Positions 12,901 to 26,000 of a stretch of 64,000 nucleotides of DNA are shown here, one piece after another (within the stretch, counting starts at the first letter, position 1; each line of letters starts with the position of its first letter). A model generated the notes under the pieces. The model did no database searches. It saw only the letters and a program-made list of their open reading frames with translations, and had not been told where the DNA came from. Source of the stretch: Temnothorax longispinosus. Its lineage: Eukaryota > Arthropoda > Insecta > Hymenoptera > Formicidae. The stretch spans positions 18,343,049-18,407,048 of the forward strand of contig NC_092365.1 in NCBI RefSeq assembly GCF_030848805.1, read 5' to 3'. Both the position numbers and the translations under genes were made by a program.

Positions 12901-15900
12901 ACAATTTTACGTTGGCGATACGGCGTGTATTACGTAAAAAAGAAAAAAAACGGTATTGTCGCGGGTGAGGAAATAGCTTTTGGATTATGCAATTTCTTAG
13001 AACATACCGTTTTCGCGAGAAGAAGATTAACTTTACTTGCAAAGTGATACAAAGTTTGAACTTAAAATGTATACCTTCGCTGTCACTTCGCTAAAGATTT
13101 ATAGATGTTCAAGCGATACAAAAAATTATTTCGAGAAATCTAAATGTTACAAAGGAGCAGTTATTCTAAAAATGATCTAAAAGAAGAAACAAATTTGATC
13201 TAAAGGTATAGGACTAAACTTCAATAGAAGGGTTGTATCAAAGGAGCTTAAAGTTCTATGTCATATGTTCTGAATGCGAGAACCGACGACGTTGGTTTCT
13301 AAAATCGAAGAAGTTTCCATTCTGAACGAGTTAAAAGGGACCCTACCGCATCTGTGCGCTTGTTTCTTTCAGTAGAAAGCGCGGCCGCACATAACAAGTG
13401 TAATGACATTTATCCAGGGGACTTTGAAGCGACGTTCCCTTGGCAAACAATGTTTACCAAGGACCACGTAGTTCCCCGCGGAGGATTGATAACGCGGTTA
13501 AAGCTGCGGGGTTATTCGGAAATCGTATTATTCAAAGCAATTACCTGCGCGCGCTAAGGTTTCGTGCGAGACGAAAAAAAAAGCGAACCGAGTTACAAAG
13601 TAAAACTCATTTCCTTCATCGAGGAGATTTTACATGAGACTCGATTCGTCATGTACAGATTTCGCTTCAGGTTTTTGCTTGGTTCCGCTGACTCACAATT
13701 TAGAAAAGAAAAGAAAGAAAAGGCTGCTTTCTTCATTATACCAAAACAACCATGTTTATCGCAACCAATAATTCACAAAAAATTCTTTTATTTATTATTT
13801 ATTTATTTATTATATAAAAAGATATCCGTAAAAGTTTCATTAATTTTAATTTTAATTACATTTTATTATTATACGAGCTTGAAGTTAAGTTTCATTGATG
13901 TTAGAAAGTAGCGCTAGAGAAGACCTTAACGCATCATTATCGAGATAGCTATTTTATGGATGTTGCGGATATTTTGGGACGCAATACTCCGCGCGAGATA
14001 AAAGCGCTTCGATATATATAGCGCGGAAACGCATCAACAAGATTTGCGCGAATCCGATGCACCACCGTAAACATGTTAGATCGGATGGAGTTCAGCAATA
14101 AACCGCAAATACCCGGCGATTGAAACGAATTTGACATGGCACTGGCAAATCCGTCGAGTAAATGTCAGATTTCCATCGGTTCTTTTTGTTAATCACAGTT
14201 CAATGAATCTCGCTCGTTTCGCTAACGCTGTGTACAGGAGATATATATATAAAAAAAGCGCTGCTACAAACGAGGGGTTTTCGGAAATATATTTCGCTCC
14301 TCGCTCACATTAAAAAAAAAAATAAAAACGTTAAACGAAGATCTGAAAACGTTTCCGTTCTGATAAAATTTCCGCGCGGTTTATAGATTTCGTAGCCAGA
14401 TTTATAAAAATAACCGATATATATTAACTGAAAATAGATATTTACGTGAGTTTTGTAAATAATACCGATATAGCGATAGTAGCCAGGATTCCTCTTGCTC
14501 TGTCAATTGTTAACTAAAGATACGGAGGACTTATGTTACCCTCCCCCCCCCCTACCCGCACACTTGTAACGTTATCATCGCGGGCATGGGGAAACGTTTT
14601 TCCTTTGTTCGCAAACATTTCTCTTCACATATTTGAAAGGAGTATTTCCTCCGTCGAAAGACGGAGAAAATATGGAAGTTCTTATCTATCTCGGCAAAGT
14701 CTTTATGTCACATAATATTATTCTGTTTGCCATCTCCTGCCATGTTTCGCTACGTGCGCATCTATCGGGCGTCAATAATAAAGATTGCCGAAAGAATCAA
14801 TAATGCTATTCAAAAACAATAATCGAGGGATTCAATGTGACGAAGGGTTTAGTGCAACGATAGTGTCGTTCACTTTTCAAGAACATGAAAAATTAATCTA
14901 AATTTATTTTCAACGCGACTATAAAGATTAATGCTTTCCACTTAGCGCTGATAAAAACGAGACGCACCTTTAAAAAATATTCCTGTCCCTTGGAGCTCGT
15001 GAACGAACCACCGTGCGTCGCTGAAACCGACGATTGGAGCTGCAAAAATATAGAATAATAATAATATTAAAAAATATTCAGAAGTTAGCTCTATCGTATT
15101 CTACTACGCTAAAATTAAAATGTTTTAGATCATAAATCGGACGTGGTACTTGAGGGATAAGAATAAGCGAAAGTATTGAGATTTCAGGAAAGGATATTTG
15201 ACAAACAATTGTTCTGCATATGACGTAATCGATCACGTTCGCTCGAGTATCGCACAAACGATGAGAGCCAGCCGATATTTAATGTTTCAAACGCGTTGCG
15301 CAAAGTGTAACGCAACATCAGTGCAAAATCGGCGCGACTATACGCGCGAGTGAGAGAGACCCGAGGAGAAAGATGTCATCCTCTCTCGCAAGCGCGAGAC
15401 GTCTTACGACGTCGCGACGACGCTTCTCGCGGGGAATACCGCCGACGGTATTCCCGGCCGACGTACGTATTCAGGAACGTACTCGACACGTCGCCCACAA
15501 ATTCCCCGCGAATGCGCCCGATGTATCGTGCATCCGGAATGCCGGGGAGGTGTGTGCGGCGAGATTCCCCGGGTGTGCAACGTGGGAGAGCGCAGAGCGC
15601 ATCTTCGCGCTCGCGATCGGCGAAGAACCGCGTGGACCAGACGTAGAGGTAAACACAGTGCGAGACACGACGGCGCTCCTTTAACCCGCCTACACGCCCG
15701 GATCCCCCGGCAAAAAGAAAGAGGAGGATCCGGAGCGTTTCATCATGATGGATCACGAAACTCGTCCATATACCTGAACGCTACCTCCTACTGCAGTATG
15801 AAACTGCAGAAGAAAAATCAATTTGCTGTCCTCGATCTTTAAAAAAAGAAATATGTTACGAATAAAATAAACGTCGTTAAAATAATCATTTTGCGTCATT

Positions 15901-18900
15901 TTTAGAATAAATATAAATATTTTTCGTAAAATAAGTTCACATGCATAAATTTTGAAGGACCGCGCAGGAATACTTCAGCGTCCTTATGTATCTTCTAATT
16001 ATTACACATAGCGTTTTTACGGAAATAACGGTGTCAGTTCGATATACCTGTGCAACAAGTTTTTCGTAAATCTTTAAAGGCTTGCGAGCACGCGAGATTA
16101 TTACGGCGAACGCTGTGCAAGCCTGATGTCCTACCTGTGCAATACAGCAACGGCTACGTCACAAATCAATTGTAATGTTGGCTTTTATTATGAAATACGG
16201 GTCAATAAGTTCTCCCAAGGCAATTTCCTCCTGTATGCCGTCGCACGTGTGTGGACCACACGATCGCAATATTTATGCTACGCTGAATGTAATCAGTGCA
16301 CAACGTCACAGTTGCAGTTTCGACCTTTTTTTCCTTTTTTGCTTTCGAATACTTCATCAAGTGGATCTAATACAGTATATCTATAGTTACAGAAATACAA
16401 CATCGTTTTATTCAAATTATTTCAGCCTCGGCGTGAGAACACACGTTTAAAAACAAAACGCAATTTAAATGCTCTACATTTCATTATCTAAAACATTCGC
16501 GTTTATTTACGGGATGTCCCAATTCGCCAGTATCCCTGTTATTTTGGTGTTTTCCTCTCTTGTTGGCAGTTTTATTTTTTCGCCAAACATAATTTCTCTC
16601 TGCCGCAACTTTTCGGATACGCGAGACATTTTTATGCAGCTCCAATTTCACTCTGGCTTATTCAATTTTTTTTTTACAAACTTTTTGCTCGCGATCATTT
16701 TAGTTTTAATCCGTTCCATTGCGCGCGATGTGTGAGTAAGTTTCGCTCGCAATCCGCTTAGCGTTATCATGTGACAAAAGCGCCGGAAATATCGAGCGCG
16801 ACCCAGGCTTAATTTCGCGGAATTTATCAAAATCGATTTATCCGTCGGGCTCTCTCGGGCCCGATCTCGTCCGCGAATCTATGGATTGATTCGACAGCGC
16901 GGCCAACTTTCCGGAGAATTACGAATCTGGGTCAAATGGATCCATCGAGTAATAACTTTTGAGGTTGACATTGAGGCAGCGCGAAATTCCTCGAGGCTTT
17001 CATCCGCTTGAACGATATTACGAAAAATGGAATGCTTGCTTCTGTCATATAGACCGGATCTCGTTCGTGATGTATTATTGCTGCTATTAATACCAATCTG
17101 ATTTGAGCTTAACTTACTCTATTAATATTTAATATTAAAAATAGACAAAATGCTTGATTAAAAATTAACAAAAATCTGAAGTTAAAATATTAAAAAGATA
17201 TGGGCCTCCTATTGTCAATCCTTTTTTCATTTTATATTACAAAAGATTTACAAAAACTCTGCTGTGTACATCTTTTATCTCGCGCGTGAACCATTTTAAT
17301 TTTATATTTTTATATGAAACGTGTATTACAATACACAGAAGAACTCATAGCGGATCAGTCAAACGTAATCCAGAAGGCAATAAAAATTTCCAGGAGCAGG
17401 TGCGAGACTTACGATTTCTTTTCCGAGCACGCACGCTGCCCGATCGTTAGACTGGAAGCTTTATTCGAAAGCACAACTCGCAAGCTCTGTTACTTACACA
17501 GAAAAAGTCCTCCCCGATTCTCCCCGCCGCCTCTGCCGCGTAACTTTACCCATTTGCAACTTTCGTGTTGCGCGCCCCGGCGTACCACCCTTCTTTGCGG
17601 AGAAGGACCTCGTTTCCCCCCCCCCCCCCCCGATTTCGTTTTCTTTCCAACGAAAATGGTTTTACGTTCTCACATAACAAATCCCGCAGACGGCGCAGGA
17701 GAGAGAGACCCCCATTAATATTCCTTTTCTCTCACTCGTAATTTCCTTTCCGCGATCCCGAGGTGGACAAACGTTATAGGATAACGTCTCTCCGTCTCTT
17801 TTCTGCAAAGTGCTACTTCACGAGACGTGAGAAACAAAGCTTATGACGGCATAATGTGCAAGACGATATAGAATAGCAAGACGTTCTTCTCGGAAGAGAT
17901 TTAAAGTTGAATTTTCTTATAGGCAGACAATGCACACATAGTCAGGTTAATTGACGTTGAAGTAAATGTGGATATACTTATATTCTTCAACGATAAAGCT
18001 ATATAATAATACTTGTAAACTAGAGTCAAGTACTTACTTCATTTTTAAATGTATCTCTCATTGTACAACAATAATAGATTTATATAATAGTCCACAATTT
18101 CATCTTTGCTTCTTGTAGTGGTTACGATTAATTTCTACCCTATTTTTAAATTAAAATTTCTGTTGAAACAAAATGCATAACGAACTAACTGAAGAAACGT
18201 TAATTGGAAGGTTCTGCTATTTATCGATACTTTTAACCTTTAACCTATAGTTGCGTTCAGTCTTTTTATTGCAGAAATTTATTCCATGCATATCTTGAAA
18301 CTTCATTTAATGTTCTTGAACATTTATTCTGAATAAAAAAAATCTGCTTTATTTCGAATAACACAGTTTCAGAGAGCTTTCATACAAAATCAAATCGACG
18401 ATGCAATGGAAACAATTAAACTTCCTGCTGCAGCAGTTCCTCGATCAATTCTAGATTAAACAAGTATTATTGTTTACCGAAGTACCATATAGATATCCAA
18501 ACATGCGGCAAACAAATATTTGAATAAAAATTATAACTGCGATAAAATTTTAATAAAATAAATGCTTTGTACAAAAGCTTCCCGTAAAATTCATTAGCAT
18601 TAATGGAATTGTTGTTTCGTATAATTGCAAGTGGTTATTAATTTGCTATGTATTCAGTGCGTCATTCAATATGCAGTGAATGCGTAAATCGTTCAATACG
18701 TAATAGCGAAGGGAATCGCGACAGGATCCAATTATATTCTTCTCGTATTTTTTAACGATTGCTTTCTTTAGAATATATTGCAGTATATTATAGAATTTAA
18801 CAAGCTATTAAAATGTACATCGAATCAATTATGTAAGAAGACAAATGAAGCGAATAAAAAGTTCGACTAGTTCTCATAATAAATTTTAATCATGTCATAG

Positions 18901-19212
18901 TTATAATTGGACTCTGCCTTGAGAGAATAATTTAATTCCTTGAAGTACTTCTAAATATATATGTATATATAATATAATTTTACGTAACTAATCGCCCACG
19001 ACATTTTATAATCTTTACATAAAAGTTGGAGAACTCCTTATTATAAATATTTAATTCTCAAGAATTTGGTAGCATTTGGAGTAAATACGAAAAAAAAATA
19101 TTTTATCATCTTCTCTCGCTGTCGAAATATCTCGATTTCTATCTGAAACTAGCTTTCTATAAGCTTTATCCGTTTAAATCGCACAAAATAAGTTTCTAAC
19201 TTAAAAAGTAGA

Positions 19213-19255
<43 letters not shown>

Positions 19256-20029
19256 TCCCTTTATATATTGAAAATAAAAATAAATTCCGCAGCAACATAA
19301 AATGCAGGTCGTATTGGTTTTCTAATTTGGCGCAGCATCCAGCCGCTCGTGAAGCCGACAATCGATATACATGCAATTATTAATTAAGAAATTACTATTT
19401 CGAGATACAGTTAATTTTATTTAAAGAATTCTGATGTCTGCCATTGAAAGAACGGCGCGTGTCGCCGACACGTTTTACGATCTCATTCTCGATCGATAGC
19501 CGATACGTCATCGTTGAAGGATATCCGATATCAACCGATATTTCACGAGGAAATAATGCAAGATCCATTAAAAAGACGAAATGGACAATTGCCGATTCGT
19601 TCAGATATATATACCTACTATGCCGCAGCGCGTAGTATGGCCGGATTAAACGCAATAATGTATCTGATGATATATTTGTAAAACTGAAATTATAATTTAA
19701 TTATCTGGGAGTTAATGAGCTTTCTAATTTTCTCTTTCAGTGTATATCGAAAACGGCAATTATTATTTATCCGACCGGTTAAGTTCCGTAAAATTGATTT
19801 GATCCCAAGCACGAAAATCGGTAAACCAATGGTGAACTTGAAGCGTGAGTAATTAACACTATGACGCATCGCTTTCATAATGCTTATCTAAAATTTCTGC
19901 GTAATAAAATTCGAATATCTAATTGTAAGTCCGTTTATCGCTCGTATAAGAGAGAGATAATGTGATAAGTATAAAGTATTTGTAACACGAGCAAAAATGA
20001 GACAATATTTTTCAATGAGAGAGAGAGAA

Positions 20030-20062
<33 letters not shown>

Positions 20063-22958
20063 AATTAATAATCTCTCCTCTATAAAACATTTATTTGCGA
20101 TAACTGTATGTATTTACATAGCAGATAATACGAATGATCAAAGAGCTAGTATAATTATGTTATTGGAAAATAATTTGAACGTTTATATTTATTCCTTCCT
20201 GTATAAACAGTAATAAAGTAAAAGCTTCTATGCTATTTATATGCTATTTCAGAGACATGATATTTAAACGAGACTAATATATTTAGCAAGCTTCTGACCT
20301 CTACAATGAATTGAAGAATAAATTAATGTTTCGACAATAGAATTGCCGCAATTGAACGCAATGGAATAGGGGGAAAAGCAAAAAGGAAGTCTTTTGCTGA
20401 ACTTTGTGAAATCTTCAAATGCGTGTTCGCGAAGAAACGAAAAATCATTGCTTCCCTGCAAAAGTCACTGTCCGTGCACAATATAATATTCTATTCTCAT
20501 TGCATCGTAGATGTCTTCCTTAGAATCTGACGTTTCGTTTTATCTATTCTTGAATTTTAGAAAACACAACAACGCACGCAGAAGGGAAATAAATGCTTAA
20601 AACATTCAAGGGGCATTTTCCCGTGTCTCGTTTTGGAAAGCGATCGCATACGGAGAATGGCACGAAAGCAATGCACCGACCACGCACTCTTTGGGAAACT
20701 GCCAAGTCAAGTATATAACGCTCAGCGGAAAAAGTCGATTCGACAGACCGACGAAGACCGGTATGCGGGACATTCGATGAATTTATTTATTCGCAATATT
20801 CATTGATTACGCTCCATTCGCGATACGCTCCATTATACTCTTTTTACGGCTGTCTTCCGTCGATAATTTACGATTTCTCGGCGGAAAATATCTCGAGATA
20901 AAAATTATAAAAAAAAAACTGTACCGTTCTCCTCTGAAAAATTGAAATATTTTTAATATCAATGTCTTCAACTTTGTATATTTCAAACGAGACCATTCCG
21001 AGGGTTATTAAACGTGAACCGATAGCTCTTCCCGGCCTTTCCAGCTCTTCCCGTCAGAACCGTGAAGAAAAGTAATCGCAGCTACGAAGAAACGATATGA
21101 ATTTTAATGCACGTTCTTGGCAAAAATCTTTGATCATGCTGAGGATATTTGGAAGAGAGTAAGATCGATTTTATCATTGGTACAACAAGGGTGATAGCGA
21201 AATTGCTGATGGAGACGACATCGGACAGTCCAAGGAGTCTCCCTCTCATCCTTTCCGGGTTGCTTTCGTTTGTGTCACGGCCGCGACGACCACGAGGTCA
21301 TCGACCGACCCTCCTGCGATTCCTGCTGCTAGCAGTCCGGCATCAACGAGCCCTTACTTTCACTACCTGCATCGCGTTGAATTATTTTCAACACTTCTTT
21401 GTTTTTCTTGTCAGCGACGATGAAATTGAAAAAATCGTAAGGTACGATCATTTATACACTGCTGGAAAATTATCCGAAATTATCTTAACATAATTAATAT
21501 ATGTAATCTCTTTTCGTATCTCTGTTAGTATTGAAAATACAATATATTTAATAATTTATAAATATAAAATAAATACAATATTTATCTAACAATTTATCTA
21601 TTCTCCAAAAGAATTTCTACAACTAATTAATTATCGATTTTCCCTCCCAGAGCTTTCGGCTAATATTTTACGGCAATTGCTGCAAGACAAATCTCGAATT
21701 TTTCACTGCAGTTTTGTTGCGAAGCTTAACCGCCGTGGGCATTTAATATTGTCGCAACGGCGCTTCTCGTGTCGATAAAATCAAAAGGATCGAACTGTAC
21801 TGCACGTCAAGTTACACACAAACAGATAAATCTTAATTCCAGGGAAATAGAACGGCAAAACACCACGCTGTTTTTCCACGATCCCCTTGATCAGCATTTT
21901 TTTTAAATCGACAAAATGAAACGCACGAACGGGAACGTAAACCCCACGGCGCTTATTGCACGTTCATTCTCCCTGTATATCTCTCGGAGCCAATGCGTGT
22001 GTGTAAAAATGGACCGACCAGGCGCCGGATTATTCGCGTGGAATTCCGCGGTTGTATACGTCCGAAGCTTTGAGCTTTGAAATTCCTTTCTGCCGATACT
22101 GACAGCCAATTAGCACGATGACGCGCGCGCGTGCGAGCACACTCTCCTTCTCTTCTCCCTCGCTCTTGCACCTGCACGCGGAATCGGAAGCAAAGAGGAT
22201 TAAGCTCACCACACGCTCTTCTCCTTCCTGATTGCCAGGTACAAAGTTCATGATCCCACGTCGATGCGAGCACCGTAAAATAAGATTAAATTGCACTGGC
22301 GCGAAAGCAAACGACATAGCTCGAATGTTGCGCGAATATCACTTTATATTTTTTGTTCTCCGAAAAACAAAGTATTTTTATTACCTAACAGCCATATGTC
22401 TCATGCAAATTTTAAAACTTGAACGATGAAAATATCTAGAAAATTGTTAAAGATGCAGTATATGCGCGGACGATTGCCCTCCATATCATCGTGCAAACTC
22501 GAGTTTTTAATCGAGATTTCACGATATCATAATACTCTACACTGATAACTTATAAACGAGAATAATCGCGAAGTTACGCGAAATAATTAAAAGAAAAAAA
22601 AATAGTTCTTTTGATTTGTAAACGTCACTTTACCAGCACAAAAAGGATACAATCCGAAAGACAGTCATGAAACAACTGAAAAAACCTTTTGATCTTTTAA
22701 CGAAATGAACTTCCGTTCTTTAAACGGGAAATTTCTCCTAAAAATAGCTATGAATTGAAGGAACAAGTTTATTGCATTCCTTTAAAAAAAAAAAGGCACA
22801 AAGGACAAAAAGCGAAAAATATGCTGGTAGAATAGTCTGTAGGTACCCCGACATGAAATAAATAACCGTGAAGAAGCTTGTGTTCTTGAAACTATTAAGG
22901 TCTATTGAAATTTTTGAAAAGCTTTAGACAATAAGTATTTGTCTCTTATTTAAAAAAG

Positions 22959-23016
<58 letters not shown>

Positions 23017-26000
23017 AAATATATAGAAAATTTAAAACATCATAGATTTGAACCAAGTTGCAACGTGGAAAAAGCATTCAGTACTCTTTCCTACATTTTT
23101 AACAAGTATTTGTCTCTTATTTATATAAAAAAGAATCTCTCTCTCTCAGAAATAAATAAAAAATTTAAAACATCAAGTTGCGACAGATAATAGATTTGAA
23201 GCAAGTTGCAAAGTGAAAAAAGCATCCAGTACTCTTTCCTACATTTTTGTAAGTGACAGTAATAATTTGTATCCTCGGAATTTTTCGCTTCTTTCTCTTT
23301 CTCTGACATTCATGTGACTCAGGAAAACTCTTGAGAAAACCTTAACTCCACGTATAAAATAAACTTTTGATATTGCAAAAACGTACATATTTAAAAAAAT
23401 ATAAAAGTAAAAAATTATACTCTTCTATTCGCCAAATATCTTCTATATTCGTTAAATTAATAAACATTAAGTTATTGACTCGAGTTCGACAGAGAAAATA
23501 CGTTCGTTTGTTGTGTCAATCGAAATCCGTGTATTTCGTACATCACAATCGCCCAGATAAAAATACAAGTAAATAGAAAGAAGGATAAAGAAGTAAAGAA
23601 GTTAGTCTGTAAGAAGAAAACATCGATTCAGGATTTCAAAGTTGCTATATAGAGTTTGGGAATCGTTTTACGATGTTAGCGTAATAAGAAGCATTTTAGG
23701 AATGTATATATACTTTGTCTAGTGCGCATATACATGTACGGGGATTCGCGTTCGGTCGACGTCGATGTCAAATATCGACTGGGACGAGAGTAGAAGTGGC
23801 ACTAGCGTGGACGATACTTTATTTCCAGAATGAGAACGGTCCAACGGTTCGTCCAACTCGAATCTCAATAGCCGTATACCCACGCGAGAAAGCCAGATCG
23901 ATTCTTTCGCCTGGAAAGTTGGTCTTTTATTCCGAAAGAATAACAGCGGTCTCTCGGTCCCCCCGCTTCTCCCCGCACGCCCGAACGGAACCCTGTATTC
24001 GATATCCGCGTCTTACAAAGTACTTGGCTCATCCGAGAAAAGAAAAATATTTTCCACCACATACGCAGCTATACCGTAATCTCACGTCAAGGTGATGTCG
24101 GAAAACTAAACACGCGCGTATCCCCCGCCTTTAGTATATATTTACTTTTTTCCTATTATTTACTACGCCTCCGCTGCCGCGCCGCCGCGCCGCCGCGCCG
24201 CAATGTAATAGTTTCCCTTTCCCACCTTTACATATAGCGGGGCAGTGACACACAAGTGCAATCTTAATTATCAATGTACAAATGCAAATGAAATATTAAA
24301 ACCAAAAAGTAACATTTTAACCGTGCAATTAATTTCATGTATAATTGATTAATATTAACATGTAGAAATTAATAATAAGCCGAGACTATAAATTTGGTCA
24401 CGCAGCTAAAATTGATATGAATTTATATCCAATAATTTACACGTTGTTTGCCTCTCCGGACGAATTCATTTACATTTACATTTGCAAATGATGAGATCGA
24501 TATGCATTTTACAATGTTCTAAATTACGAAGGGGAGATTCTGCTCGTAAAATTCGCCGAATGTTTTCTTTCGAATAATTTTGGAATAACAATTCAGCGGC
24601 TGAAAAAATTAAGCCAAGTGAGACACGAATTTTGTTCGCTGTTAAAAAGCAAGTTTAACGTGGTGTTGATACGCGCTTTTCCGACGAGAAAAAAAAACTG
24701 TCCCGTTCGAATAAAAATTCTTGTCTACAATATTAATGTCAACTTCTATAAATTTCAAGCTTGGCTATAAATCGACTTGTCTGCGCCGGACCATGATGAG
24801 AAATAAAGTTTCTTGCTGCATCCTCTCTTTTTTAGTCATGTCAAATTATCAACTGCTAACCTTCTCTCTTCACATCCCTCGTTCCATCGCCATTTCTCTC
24901 CGTCCGCGTTGCCCCGTGTAAGATTAATCGGCGCTGCTTCTTATTGGTCGCTTCTGCTTATTCGTGACGAGCAGCAATTATTCTCTCTTCAACGTCTCAC
25001 GACGAAGCTAGACCTGAGCCTCACACGTATGTACGAGTTATCTATCGATTACTTGATTTCGAAGTACAGTGTGTTACGGGAGCTTTATTTTAAACGGCGG
25101 GATGTCATTGTACTTTCTGAGAAAAATGTGCAAATGAAATCGCAAGACTCATTTGCAAGAAATATTCCACACTTTTTTTTTACAGTTCGTTCGCTTCTTT
25201 TCCCTGTTTGCCTATTCAGTGGGTTGAGAGAAAATAGGAAGGATAGAAATTAACATTGTATTCATTTACATTCGATTTGTTCGATATAATTAATAGAATT
25301 ATTATGATACCGTTCAGCTCAATTTACAAAAATTTTTTCAAAGTATTTTGATCGACGCAGAGTACCTCTATGTGAGGATACTGTAAAAAACATTCAATCT
25401 ATTTTTCGAATAATATGCAAATAAATTGATTTTACCACAAACAGAAAAAAATATGCATATTTTCAACTTTATTTTATCCAGAATATTTTTTACACGTAAT
25501 TTAAAGGTCACTATGACATGGAGTTACTGTAACATCATATTATTTAAAAGTTTTTAGAATTAAAAGTTAGGTTTCACGTTTGTAAGTGGCAAATACGGTC
25601 TCTAAATTTGCTTCTAAAAATACAGATGTTGGCTTTCAACTCGCAAGAGTTGAAGACAGCCAATATTAAACAGAAACGCGACAAGATGCGATCGTTTGAA
25701 GCTTAACAGGGCAGAAGCAAAGGGAGTTTATCTTCGTTCCTGACTTGAAAGCAAACGTCGGCAGCGCGTAACTAGATCCGCCGGAGCGACGTGTTATCAC
25801 TTCGCGCTTAGATTCGCTATCGCGCCAATTTGCACGTGAATACTTTCCCGCACATTAGTCTCGCGAATTATTCGCCGCTCTTTCCGTTGAAAATTCCCTG
25901 AAACTCGCTTCTCAGATTTCCGGTTTTGTATGCTGACTAACGTTAAGATATAACCAGGAAAACGACGAAGCGCACCGAGTGTCGTAGAGAAGCCTGAATA

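Noticed and set aside
17314..17718. 134-codon plus-strand frame
   Set aside because: Runs through a 16-C tract (proline run), has no recognised domain and no gene context.
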